Below are positions 7,001 through 14,351 of a DNA stretch of 64,000 nucleotides, piece after piece. The DNA comes from Prevotella sp. UBA6994 (GTDB lineage Bacteria; Bacteroidota; Bacteroidia; Bacteroidales; Bacteroidaceae). Location: assembly GCA_002449845.1 (NCBI GenBank), contig DJXW01000016.1, forward strand, positions 288,120 through 352,119, written 5' to 3'. Made by a program: the position numbers and the translations under genes. The notes under the pieces are model-generated. The model saw only the letters and a list, made by a program, of their open reading frames with translations, searched no databases and was not told the DNA's origin. How positions within the stretch are numbered: position 1 is the stretch's first letter; the number at the start of each line of letters is the position of its first letter.

Positions 7001-9574
7001 TTATCCACAACGTGAGGCTCCACAACTCTTACAAATCAGGCACCCCTCCTGGTACACCAATGTTTCTTGTCCACAAACGGGGCATTTCACACCTTTTGCC
7101 ACGGTTCCGTCTTGTACATATTTCTTCAGCGCACGCTCCACGCCATTCTTCCAAGTATTGATGCTCTCACTCTTCAACTGAAGGGAGCTGACCAACTTGA
7201 TGACATGCTCGATGGGCATACGATAGCGCAACACGCCTGAAATCAACTTGGCATAGTTCCAATACTCAGGATTGAATTTCTCGCTCAGTCCTTCCACGGT
7301 AGTCTTGTAGCCACGCTTGTTCTCAAACTGGAAGTCATAGCGTTTCGACCCGTCCTCGTTGATATTCTTGATAATCTTTCCCTTGGTAACGGTTTTGGGC
7401 AACACGATACCTTCCTCATCGTCTTGCAATCCCGTGAATATCTCGTAAGGATAGCCTTCAAGCAGTCCTACGAAAGCCACCCATTTCTCTTTATTGTTTT
7501 GGAATCTCACCACGTCGCACTCCAATACCTGCGGGCGCACCTCCGTTACCGTAGGATGTTTGCATGGAAATGCATCCGTTTCTTTTTCTGCCTCGTTGTT
7601 CTCCTTATTCTTCTTGTCTTTCTTCGACACGGAGATCATCACGCCGGCACGACTTCCGTCACGGTAGATGGTACATCCCTTACAACCACTGCGCCATGCT
7701 TCTACATAAAGGCGATTTACCAAGGCTTCATCCACGTCGTTTGGCAGATTCACGGTTACGCTGATAGAATGATCCACCCATTTCTGGATTGCGCCCTGCA
7801 TACGTACCTTCATCAACCAATCCACGTCGTTGGCGGTAGCTTTATAATAAGGTGAGCGTTCCACCAACTGGTCTATCTCTTCCTGCGTGTATTTCTTTTC
7901 GGTATCTAATCCGTTGATGCGCATCCATTCCATAAACTTAGGATGATACACGATATACTCCTCGAAAGAGTCTCCCACCTCATCCGTGAAGTCCACATGA
8001 ACGTCAGCATCGTTGGGGTTCACCTTCCTGCGCCGCTTATAGACGGGCATAAACACGGGCTCGATACCACTGGTTGTTTGCGTCATCAAACTGGTAGTAC
8101 CCGTGGGCGCAATGGTCAGACAGGCAATGTTTCTCCTACCATATTTCATGATGTCGGCATAGAGTTGCGCATCTGCTTCTTTCATTCTCAGCAAGAACGG
8201 ATTGTCTTTCTCACGTTTAGCATCGAAGATTTGGAATGCTCCACGTTCCTGAGCCATCACCACACTGCTGCGATAGGCATGAAGGGCAAGCGTACGATGT
8301 ACATTTACGGAGAAGTCGGTAGCTTCCTGGGTGCCATAGCGCAATCCCATAGCAGCCAACATATCGCCTTCTGCCGTAATACCTACACCCGTGCGTCGTC
8401 CCATGCTACTCTTGCGCTTGATTTTCTCCCACAAATGAAACTCGGCACCTTTCACCTCATCACTCTGTGGGTCGCTCTTCACCTTCGCCATGATTTGGTC
8501 TATCTTCTCCAACTCAAGATCCACGATGTCGTCCATCAATCGTTGAGCCATCGCCACATGCTTCTTAAACAGATCGTAATCGAAGTAAGCATCCTTGGTG
8601 AATGGATTGACCACATAACTATATAGATTGACAGACAGCAAGCGACAACTGTCATACGGGCATAGTGGAATCTCGCCACATGGATTCGTACTTACCGTAC
8701 GGAACCCCAAGTCTGCATAGCAGTCGGGAATACTCTCTCTCAAAATCGTATCCCAGAACAGCACACCTGGCTCAGCACTCTTCCATGCATTATGTACGAT
8801 TTTCTCCCAAAGGTTCTTGGCGGAAATCTCTTTCCTTACCAAGGGATTGTCACCCTCTATGGGATATTGCTGCACATAAGGTTTGTCTTCTACAGCGGCT
8901 TGCATGAAGTCGTCATCAATCTTCACGCTCACGTTGGCGCCGGTCACCTTACCCTCCGTCATCTTGGCATCAATGAAAGCCTCACTGTCGGGATGCTTGA
9001 TGCTCACGCTCAGCATCAAGGCACCACGTCGCCCGTCTTGTGCCACCTCACGGGTAGAATTGCTGTATCGCTCCATGAATGGAACCAATCCCGTAGAGGT
9101 CAGTGCCGAATTGTTCACAGGACTGCCTTTCGGTCGGATATGAGAGAGGTCATGCCCCACTCCGCCACGACGCTTCATCAGTTGCACCTGTTCCTCGTCT
9201 ATGCGCAGAATGGCACCGTAAGAGTCGGCATCACCATCAAGGCCAATCACAAAGCAATTGCTCAACGATGCAATCTGATGCCCGTTGCCGATTCCTGTCA
9301 TCGGACTGCCAGCTGGTATGATATAACGGAAATGATCTAACAATTCAAAAATGTCTTTCTCACTCAGTGGGTTGGGATATTTATTTTCTATTCTCGCAAT
9401 CTCCCTTGCAATGCGCCAATGCATATCCTCCGGACTCTTTTCATAGATATTCCCGAAGCTATCCTTCATGGCATACTTGCTTACCCACACCCTTGCGGCT
9501 AATTCATCACCGCCGAAATACGATAACGCGGTCGCATACGCTTCCTCGTAAGTATATGTTTTTATATCTTCCAT
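7001..9574 (-). CDS. nrdJ: Adenosylcobalamin-dependent (class II) ribonucleoside-diphosphate reductase
   Basis: An 857-residue protein with class II RNR motifs: GSPMTGIGNGHQIASLSNCF, MKRRGGVGHDLSHIRPKGS, the active-site STNPCGEIPL, and the substrate-loop APTGTTSLMTQTTSGIEP. The C-terminus has a zinc-ribbon-like tail with two CxxC pairs (CPVCGQ and CKSCGASRC) that usually carries the redox Cys pair. It makes deoxyribonucleotides with B12 instead of oxygen or a glycyl radical, so it works with or without oxygen. The ATG at 9574 follows a matching promoter. No cobalamin riboswitch was recognised in the short leader. It heads the block nrdJ-folB-amidase-MCE. Confidence 0.95.
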   Translation of the reverse strand: MEDIKTYTYEEAYATALSYFGGDELAARVWVSKYAMKDSFGNIYEKSPEDMHWRIAREIARIENKYPNPLSEKDIFELLDHFRYIIPAGSPMTGIGNGHQIASLSNCFVIGLDGDADSYGAILRIDEEQVQLMKRRGGVGHDLSHIRPKGSPVNNSALTSTGLVPFMERYSNSTREVAQDGRRGALMLSVSIKHPDSEAFIDAKMTEGKVTGANVSVKIDDDFMQAAVEDKPYVQQYPIEGDNPLVRKEISAKNLWEKIVHNAWKSAEPGVLFWDTILRESIPDCYADLGFRTVSTNPCGEIPLCPYDSCRLLSVNLYSYVVNPFTKDAYFDYDLFKKHVAMAQRLMDDIVDLELEKIDQIMAKVKSDPQSDEVKGAEFHLWEKIKRKSSMGRRTGVGITAEGDMLAAMGLRYGTQEATDFSVNVHRTLALHAYRSSVVMAQERGAFQIFDAKREKDNPFLLRMKEADAQLYADIMKYGRRNIACLTIAPTGTTSLMTQTTSGIEPVFMPVYKRRRKVNPNDADVHVDFTDEVGDSFEEYIVYHPKFMEWMRINGLDTEKKYTQEEIDQLVERSPYYKATANDVDWLMKVRMQGAIQKWVDHSISVTVNLPNDVDEALVNRLYVEAWRSGCKGCTIYRDGSRAGVMISVSKKDKKNKENNEAEKETDAFPCKHPTVTEVRPQVLECDVVRFQNNKEKWVAFVGLLEGYPYEIFTGLQDDEEGIVLPKTVTKGKIIKNINEDGSKRYDFQFENKRGYKTTVEGLSEKFNPEYWNYAKLISGVLRYRMPIEHVIKLVSSLQLKSESINTWKNGVERALKKYVQDGTVAKGVKCPVCGQETLVYQEGCLICKSCGASRCG

Positions 9575-9596
9575 TGTAACATTTAGATTTCTTTTG

Positions 9597-9627
9597 CAAA
9601 ACTACAATTATTTTTTCACATAGTGAA
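9597..9627 (-). promoter_or_regulatory. Promoter of nrdJ
   Basis: On the minus strand, TAGTTTTG (9597-9604) matches TAnnTTTG, with TTTC (9624-9627) 19 bases upstream as a near-consensus -33. Transcription would begin about 15 bases before the nrdJ ATG, leaving no room for a leader riboswitch. Confidence 0.55.
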
Positions 9628-9671
9628 ATCATCAATGAGATATTTATCAAAAAATTTTTGTCGTTAAAAAT

Positions 9672-9719
9672 ACAAAAAAAAGGAAAACTTTTTTCTTGCA
9701 ATGGAAGAAAAAGTTTTCC
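9672..9719 (-). terminator. Terminator-like hairpin upstream of nrdJ
   Basis: GGAAAACTTTTTTCTT (9682-9697) pairs with AAGAAAAAGTTTTCC (9705-9719), with one bulge and a loop of about seven bases. On the minus strand it is followed by a run of eight T (plus-strand A-run 9674-9681). It would stop leftward transcription entering from the palindromic element before it reaches the nrdJ promoter. Confidence 0.65.
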
Positions 9720-9915
9720 AAAAAGATAATTCCATGTATAGCATTTCCATTGGTTATGATATATGAATTGATCCTATAGAGTACTGAAAGTACGGCAGAA
9801 CATAGGCAGGGGTGCTCGCTACGCTCGTACCCTCGGTTAATGAGCGGAGACGCTTTCAGCGTCATTCTGTCAACATTATTATTATTTCTATTGTTTTTGG
9901 CTCAGACGAAAAACA

Positions 9916-10412
9916 ATAGGGGAAGAAGATGGTTAATTCACAATTCATAATTTACAAGTGAAGATTAACTGATGAATCAGATGAATGGCCAATGATGAAA
10001 GGCTCATGGTCTTCATTGAAGATTTGTCTCGATAGAAATGTCACGATAGAGGGAAATGCCGCTAGGCATTTGATGTTAGTAGCCAGCCATGCAGAATCGC
10101 CGTTAGGTGATTCGAAATGGCTGGAAAGAAAGAATTGTGGTGGAGAAAGCCTGCCTTTAGGTAGGCGATATGGCTTTTCATGTCCCCTACCTAAAGGCAG
10201 GGCATTCCGTTTGCGGCATCCCCCATCCCAGCCATTTCGCCGTACCTATGGGCACGGCTGTATGGCTGGCTACTAACATCTGATGCCTATCGGCATCTTT
10301 CCGTACTGCATTATTATTACTCGACATCGACTACAAACACAATCTTTCATTTTTCAATTATCCATTATGAATTATGAATTGTGAATTATAAATTTCAATC
10401 TTCTTCCTCTAT
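9916..10412. repeat. MITE-like non-coding element with terminal inverted repeats
   Basis: The ends are inverted copies of each other. ATAGGGGAAGAAGAT (9916-9930) pairs with ATCTTCTTCCTCTAT (10398-10412) at 14 of 15 positions. TAATTCACAATTCATAATT (9934-9952) pairs perfectly over 19 bases with 10370-10388. The gaps between the two blocks differ (3 and 9 bases). Inside lies the nested palindrome at 10054-10297. There is no transposase. The structure fits a miniature inverted-repeat element or the remnant of one; no target-site duplication was recognised. Confidence 0.55.
10054..10297. repeat. Nested multi-hairpin palindrome
   Basis: Three perfect long-range stems are nested: 10072-10090 with 10262-10280 (19 bp), 10114-10124 with 10228-10238 (11 bp) and 10150-10165 with 10186-10201 (16 bp). 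Between them sit small hairpins with 4-base loops at 10054-10071, 10094-10113, 10149-10166, 10239-10258 and 10282-10297, several with GCC/GGC-type closing stems. The whole can form one large cruciform or a cloverleaf-like RNA. It is an intergenic repeat-type structure; its function is unknown. Confidence 0.8.
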
Positions 10413-10458
10413 GAAAAATCGCTTGAGCCGTCATTGTGCCAACATCTATATTATTTCT

Positions 10459-10500
10459 TAAAAAAAGAGGGAAAAGGCTTGAATAACGAAACCTTTTCCC
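10459..10500 (-). terminator. Terminator of the TlpA-type thioredoxin gene
   Basis: GGGAAAAGG (10469-10477) pairs with CCTTTTCCC (10492-10500). On the minus strand it is followed by CTCTTTTTTTAAG. It lies 40 bases after the stop of the gene at 10540-11631. Confidence 0.85.
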
Positions 10501-10539
10501 CCAATTTTTGGAATATCAATATCGAAATAACCGATTGTC

Positions 10540-11631
10540 TTACTCTCCGAAGATTCTTTGCAAACGTTTATGCAAGGCTTTGCCACACAGACCACGCTCA
10601 ATGATCTTACCCTGTGGATCGATGAGGATATTGTCAGGAATGGCATCAATCTTATATATAGGAGCAGCGGCACAGTTCCAACCCTTCAAGTCGGAGATTT
10701 GCAACCACGGCATCTGAATCTGTTCGATGGCTTTTACCCAAGCATTCTTTTTCTGGTCGAACGACACACCTATCACCTCAAATCCTTTTGCATGATACTT
10801 ATTATATGCCTCTAACACGTTAGGCATTTCTGCCCGACAAGGACCACACCATGAAGCCCAGAAGTCAACGAGCACCCACTTACCTTCGCCTACGAGTTCA
10901 CTAATCTTGTGCATCGTGCCATCTGGGGAAGCCATCTCCAAATCGGTATATTGCTGTCCGATAAAAGCTGTTTTCTCACCATCCTCTTGTTGCATCATTT
11001 CAGCAATTTCATCTTTTGCCTTCTTTAAATAGGGATGATTGGCAAACGCCAAAATCTCCTTCACCAATTTATCATACTCCTCCACACCATTGTCATAGAA
11101 GTACAGTTCGGCGAAAGCCAAAGGAATCAACGTATTACGCTCTTCCTTAAAGATTTTGTTAGCGAATGCAATCTGTCCATCCATCACCTTGTTGAGTTGG
11201 TCCATATATACCGTTTCATTCGCACTCAACTCTTCTTCGGTCAACTTGGAAAGCTTCGCCATCAGTGTCCTGTTGGGAATATCCTGCTCCACATCATACT
11301 TGGTCAAGCGTTCATTCAGAGTAGAACCTTTCAGCGTACTGTCGTTGACATTCACTGTCAACGGTGTACCATCGTTGAAAAACAACGTCATCCAATTTTT
11401 GTCCTCTGCCTTAACAGCCATAAAAGCATCCTTTGCCGCAGAGCCATTGAAAGAGAACTTACCACCTGTGACAACCACACTGTCGATATTATTGTCTGTC
11501 AGTTTGTCTATCAAGTAAATCTTCTTACCGTTATTGTCGTAAGTTCCACTGACAGAAAACTTTACTTGCTGAGCCATAGAAGACACAACTGATGCTACGA
11601 GAGCAACCAATAATAATACTTTTTTTCTCAT
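10540..11631 (-). CDS. TlpA-like thiol-disulfide oxidoreductase with N-terminal DUF4369-type domain
   Basis: A 363-residue secreted protein: signal peptide (MRKKVLLLVALVASVVSSMAQ), a beta-rich N-terminal domain (about 22-110) of the DUF4369 type common in Bacteroidetes, a helical spacer, and a C-terminal thioredoxin fold (about 228-363). The fold carries the redox motif WASWCGPC (Cys262 and Cys265) and a cis-Pro region near IDAIPDNILID. Such proteins reduce or exchange disulfides in the periplasm; the client is unknown. The upstream gene at 11637-12398 ends five bases before its start, so the two are probably one operon. Confidence 0.9.
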   Translation of the reverse strand: MRKKVLLLVALVASVVSSMAQQVKFSVSGTYDNNGKKIYLIDKLTDNNIDSVVVTGGKFSFNGSAAKDAFMAVKAEDKNWMTLFFNDGTPLTVNVNDSTLKGSTLNERLTKYDVEQDIPNRTLMAKLSKLTEEELSANETVYMDQLNKVMDGQIAFANKIFKEERNTLIPLAFAELYFYDNGVEEYDKLVKEILAFANHPYLKKAKDEIAEMMQQEDGEKTAFIGQQYTDLEMASPDGTMHKISELVGEGKWVLVDFWASWCGPCRAEMPNVLEAYNKYHAKGFEVIGVSFDQKKNAWVKAIEQIQMPWLQISDLKGWNCAAAPIYKIDAIPDNILIDPQGKIIERGLCGKALHKRLQRIFGE

Positions 11632-11636
11632 ATCTT

Positions 11637-12398
11637 TTACAATTTTAGTTTCTTCTTGGCATTCTCTAACTTCTCTTGAATTTGCAACATCTCATTCTGA
11701 ATAGAATCAGACAATGTATTTTCACCTGATACCTGTTTTCTCAAATCATCTCTCTTTTGCTGATAGCTTTCAATCTCTTCGTCTGTGACATTCATCATCT
11801 GTTTACATTCAGCAAAACACTGTTTCATATTCTTTATGATGAAATGACTGAAAATGGCATTAGAAGAATAATCAAAATCAAGTAAGCCACTGATGCTGTT
11901 GAAAGGTTTGTCATTGGAAATGATTTTGAAAATCGAATCACAAATCTCCTCCTTGTATAATTTGCGACTATTATAAAAGTCTGCCACATTCTCAATGAAC
12001 AACACATTACCCACCGTATTGATGGTTTCGATATTGGTAGAGAAGATACGTTCGGCTGTTTCCGTGTACTCAATTAGCGGTACCTGATTCATCATCAGAT
12101 ACTTCAACTTATCAAACTTGGAGGTATCTTCTGCTATCTGTAACTGGAGGTTGATAGAACGATGAAACATGGAATCTGCTTTTTCCACTGATTGCAGCGT
12201 GTTGTACATATCATACATCACCATCATGACGATTTCATGCTTCTCCCTTTGTTTCTTATTGTGGTCTATGACAGCCGCCGTACCGAAGGTAAGTGCAATG
12301 GACACGGTAGTAGCGAGGATGGACAACAGGAACTGCTTCGGTGTACCCATTCCGCTACCCTTCTTCAGACTCTTCGGAGTGTGTAACTTGATATTCAT
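11637..12398 (-). CDS. Membrane-anchored hypothetical protein with C-terminal coiled coil
   Basis: A 253-residue protein I cannot assign to a named family. A basic N-terminus (HTPKSLKKGSG) is followed by one strong membrane segment (QFLLSILATTVSIALTFGTA, about 23-44). Then comes a soluble helical region, and at the end a charged coiled coil (about 205-253) ending LENAKKKLKL. The architecture resembles small Bacteroidetes membrane proteins with one anchor and a helical periplasmic or cytoplasmic part. It is followed after five bases by the TlpA gene, so it may assist that protein. A -7 element TACATTTG (minus strand, 12419-12426) precedes the ATG. Confidence 0.75.
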   Translation of the reverse strand: MNIKLHTPKSLKKGSGMGTPKQFLLSILATTVSIALTFGTAAVIDHNKKQREKHEIVMMVMYDMYNTLQSVEKADSMFHRSINLQLQIAEDTSKFDKLKYLMMNQVPLIEYTETAERIFSTNIETINTVGNVLFIENVADFYNSRKLYKEEICDSIFKIISNDKPFNSISGLLDFDYSSNAIFSHFIIKNMKQCFAECKQMMNVTDEEIESYQQKRDDLRKQVSGENTLSDSIQNEMLQIQEKLENAKKKLKL

Positions 12399-12418
12399 AT
12401 CATTTGCTTATTTGGGTA

Positions 12419-12426
12419 CAAATGTA
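12419..12426 (-). promoter_or_regulatory. -7 element for the membrane protein-TlpA operon
   Basis: Minus-strand TACATTTG matches TAnnTTTG 21 bases before the ATG at 12398. No good -33 TTTG is present. Confidence 0.4.
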
Positions 12427-12474
12427 CATATTTATTTTTATTTTTGACACCTTTATCTATAAAAGGTTAACTGA

Positions 12475-12508
12475 TTTACGCAAAATAACGAAATAATTTG
12501 TAATTTTG
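12475..12508 (+). promoter_or_regulatory. Promoter of the nitroreductase gene
   Basis: TAATTTTG (12501-12508) matches the -7 consensus, with a degenerate -33 TTTA at 12475-12478. The expected start is near 12515, leaving a leader of about 90 bases in which I see no structure. Confidence 0.5.
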
Positions 12509-12602
12509 CACGAGAATGAACACTTGACTACAACCCATAATCAGTTTGTAATATTACAAGTTACTTTTATCTGATTAAGAAGCAGATTGGGATATAGTCA
12601 TT

Positions 12603-13352
12603 ATGACAAAAAAATGTAAAACAATGAAGAACAGAAGAACGATTCGTAAATACAGTGACAAAGATGTAGATAACCAGTTGCTCCACCAATTACTCGAAGA
12701 GGCTGAACGCACTCAGACAATGGGCAACCTGCAACTCTACAGTGTGATAGTGACTCGCTCAAATGAGATGAAGGACAAGTTGGCTCCATTCCACTTTAAC
12801 CAACCCATGGTGAAAGAGGCTCCCGTGGTACTGACATTCTGCGCCGACTTCCGCCGCACTACGATATGGGCAGAGAACAGACAGGCAGACCCTGGCTACG
12901 ACAACTTCTTGTCGTTTATCAATGCTGCTACTGACACCTTATTATATTGTCAGACATTCTGCAATCTGGCAGAGGAAAAAGGATTGGGACTATGCTATTT
13001 GGGAACCACCGTGTATCTTCCCAACGAGATCATCGACGTATTGCAACTGCCCAAACTGGTTTTCCCCGTAGCGACCATCACCTTAGGATGGCCCGACGAA
13101 TGCCCTACCCTTACCGACCGTCTGCCACTGAGGGGAATCATTCATGAGGAAACCTACCAAGACTATACGCCAGAAAGTATCGACGACATTTTTGCCGAAA
13201 AGGAAGCATTAGAGGAAAACAAACATTTCGTGGAAATCAACCATAAGCAAACCCTCGCACAGGTGTTTACTGATTGCAGATATACACGCAAAGACAATGA
13301 AGCAATGAGCGAAGGACTGATAAAAGCCCTCAAGAAACAAGGATTTTTGTAA
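12603..13352 (+). CDS. Nitroreductase-family NAD(P)H:FMN oxidoreductase
   Basis: A 249-residue protein with the nitroreductase N-terminus NRRTIRKYSDKDVDNQLLHQLLEEAERTQT split around residue 9 onward; the RR-IR-YSD motif binds FMN phosphate. The middle holds APVVLTFCADFRR and the family pocket region (ATDTLLYCQTFCNLAEEKGLGLCYLGTT, read in pieces), and PVATITLGWPDE is typical of the NfsA/FRP-like branch. These flavoenzymes reduce nitro compounds, quinones or flavins; the physiological substrate is unknown. A second ATG (MKNRRTIRKY) seven codons in is an equally good start. It is monocistronic, ended by the terminator in the 21-bp repeat array. Confidence 0.88.
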   Translation: MTKKCKTMKNRRTIRKYSDKDVDNQLLHQLLEEAERTQTMGNLQLYSVIVTRSNEMKDKLAPFHFNQPMVKEAPVVLTFCADFRRTTIWAENRQADPGYDNFLSFINAATDTLLYCQTFCNLAEEKGLGLCYLGTTVYLPNEIIDVLQLPKLVFPVATITLGWPDECPTLTDRLPLRGIIHEETYQDYTPESIDDIFAEKEALEENKHFVEINHKQTLAQVFTDCRYTRKDNEAMSEGLIKALKKQGFL

Positions 13353-13373
13353 CAACAAGCCTCATATTCTTTA

Positions 13374-13454
13374 ATCTTCGTCGTAGTTTTATTAATCTAC
13401 GCCGAAGTTTATTAAATCTACGTCACGGATTACTTAATCTGCGACGTAGATTTA
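13374..13454. repeat. Tandem array of four 21-bp palindromic units
   Basis: Units begin at 13374, 13395, 13416 and 13437, exactly 21 bases apart. Each contains a degenerate palindrome near ATCTACG-N-CGTAGAT followed by a T/A-rich spacer. The copies differ by a few bases (ATCTTCG, ATCTACG, ATCTACG, ATCTGCG), so this is not a simple duplication. Units three and four together form the nitroreductase terminator. Confidence 0.75.
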
Positions 13455-13461
13455 AGTTTTT
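13413..13461 (+). terminator. Terminator of the nitroreductase gene
   Basis: Perfect 12-bp inverted repeat TAAATCTACGTC (13413-13424) / GACGTAGATTTA (13443-13454) with an 18-base loop, followed by GTTTTT. Confidence 0.65.
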
Positions 13462-13573
13462 GATACACTATCCAAATCTTTCATGATACCTTGATTTTTG
13501 TTATAAATATGTACAAAAATGGTTATTGTTTCAATGCAACGATTTCACTATGAAACAGTTATGTATCAAAAAA

Positions 13574-13605
13574 TTTGGTTATTTGAAAAAAAATGCTTAC
13601 CTTTG
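13574..13605 (+). promoter_or_regulatory. Promoter of the lytic-transglycosylase-like gene
   Basis: TTTG (13574-13577), a 20-base spacer, then TACCTTTG (13598-13605): a textbook Bacteroidetes promoter. The start would be near 13612, about 150 bases upstream of the coding start, defining an unusually long leader. Confidence 0.8.
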
Positions 13606-13611
13606 CAGCCG

Positions 13612-13764
13612 AAAAGTATAAGGATAACGAAACTCCCGTTGTAAGGGAGGTGTATTCATTAAAGTTTCTAACGGAATCTAAATGACTGGCATGATGTGTT
13701 ATCGACGCCAGCATTGTGAGCAAATCTGCTTTTTCTCGTGCTCGGGTTCCATAAATCAAAGTTT
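13612..13764 (+). promoter_or_regulatory. Long structured 5' leader of the transglycosylase-like gene
   Basis: The leader has three candidate stems: CTCCC (13633-13637) / GGGAG (13645-13649), CTGGC (13686-13690) / GCCAG (13707-13711) and GAGCA (13718-13722) / TGCTC (13739-13743). An alternative pairing, GAAACT (13629-13634) with AGTTTC (13663-13668), competes with the first. It also encloses the 28-codon reading frame at 13682-13768. It matches no riboswitch class I know by eye. A cis-regulatory leader is plausible but unproven. Confidence 0.4.
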
Positions 13765-13768
13765 ATGA
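13682..13768 (+). CDS. Putative 28-residue Cys-rich leader peptide
   Basis: An ATG-started frame of 28 codons begins MTGMMCYRRQHCEQ and has four cysteines (positions 6, 12, 16 and 20). Its TGA overlaps the ATG of the transglycosylase-like gene (ATGA at 13765-13768), an arrangement typical of translational coupling. It lies wholly inside the long leader and downstream of a strong promoter. No similarity is recognised. It may be a leader peptide whose translation controls the next gene, or a chance frame in a structured RNA. Confidence 0.35.
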   Translation: MTGMMCYRRQHCEQICFFSCSGSINQSL

Positions 13769-14205
13769 AAAAAATTGAGAGAATTGTATTAGCATTATTA
13801 TTTGTATTAGTGGCAAACCCATATTCTGCTCTGGCAGCAGGCAATGGAAGTAGCAGATCGACAAGCAAGTTTAATTGGGGTCATGTAATGGATGCAATCA
13901 TCCAGGTAGAAAGTAGCGGAAACAGACACGCAAAGAACGGAAACCAAGTGGGTGCAATGCAAATCACACCGATTCTTGTAAAGGACTGTAACAACATCCT
14001 TAAACAGAGAAAAAGCAAGAAGAGATACACATTAGAGGATCGGTTCAGCATTGAGAAATCCAAGGAGATGTTCTTGCTTATCCAATCGTGGTACAACCCA
14101 CACAACAACGTAGAAAAGGCCATTCGCTCATGGAACGGAGGAGCCAACTACAGTGTAAGGGGAACTCAAAAGTACTTCGAGAAGGTGATGAGAGCAATGA
14201 GATAA
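13765..14205 (+). CDS. Small secreted lytic-transglycosylase-like protein
   Basis: A 146-residue protein with signal peptide MKKIERIVLALLFVLVANPY, then a compact SLT/lysozyme-like domain. VESSGNRHAKNGNQVGAMQITP holds the expected catalytic Glu49 and the G-x-M-Q-I-TP motif, and AIRSWNGGANY matches the AYNxGxxN-type motif of soluble lytic transglycosylases. It probably cleaves peptidoglycan in the periplasm. The domain is shorter than in full Slt enzymes. The frame is open upstream to 13738, but the signal peptide starts at the ATG at 13765. It is followed by a clear terminator, so it is a single gene under the promoter at 13574. Confidence 0.82.
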   Translation: MKKIERIVLALLFVLVANPYSALAAGNGSSRSTSKFNWGHVMDAIIQVESSGNRHAKNGNQVGAMQITPILVKDCNNILKQRKSKKRYTLEDRFSIEKSKEMFLLIQSWYNPHNNVEKAIRSWNGGANYSVRGTQKYFEKVMRAMR

Positions 14206-14226
14206 GAGAAATATCTTTATAGTTTT

Positions 14227-14274
14227 AATGGCTAATCCATTCTGAGGGGAACGTGATTAGCCATTTTTGTTTTA
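14227..14274 (+). terminator. Terminator of the transglycosylase-like gene
   Basis: AATGGCTAATC (14227-14237) pairs with GATTAGCCATT (14255-14265), followed by TTTGTTTT. Confidence 0.85.
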
Positions 14275-14312
14275 ATAAATCTTAAAAAAAGAATAGTTTG
14301 TCAACTTTTCAT

Positions 14313-14320
14313 TATCTTTG
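14313..14320 (+). promoter_or_regulatory. -7 element of the lemA-M48 operon
   Basis: TATCTTTG matches TAnnTTTG 31 bases before the lemA ATG. The nearest TTTG (14297-14300) is only 12 bases upstream, so the -33 is weak. Confidence 0.4.
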
Positions 14321-14351
14321 TAAATCTAATAATCAAAAATAATTTTTTATT

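Larger units (their letters stand above)
9575..10539. other. 965-bp gene-free region between nrdJ and the TlpA gene
   Basis: It holds the nrdJ promoter, a terminator-like hairpin, several small palindromes (for example GACGCTttcAGCGTC at 9848-9862 and CTATTGTTTTT/AAAAACAATAG at 9888-9919), the MITE-like element at 9916-10412 and the terminator of the TlpA gene at 10459-10500. The short reading frames here overlap the palindromes, have no start signals and resemble no family I know, so none is called a gene. Confidence 0.7.

Noticed and set aside
7001..7009. Perfect DnaA box TTATCCACA near the nrdJ-folB junction
   Set aside because: It is a single box within coding sequence, 3 kb from dnaA and without an AT-rich unwinding region or neighbouring boxes; a chance match is likely.
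9575..9680. Cobalamin riboswitch in front of nrdJ
   Set aside because: The promoter leaves only about 15 bases of leader, and no B12-box sequence was recognised.
9647..9865. Minus-strand frame of 72 codons
   Set aside because: It overlaps a terminator hairpin and small palindromes, and its sequence looks like translated intergenic repeat.
9992..10276. Open frame of 94 codons inside the palindromic element
   Set aside because: It runs through both arms of the nested palindromes, has no start signals and no family resemblance; it is a by-product of the repeat.
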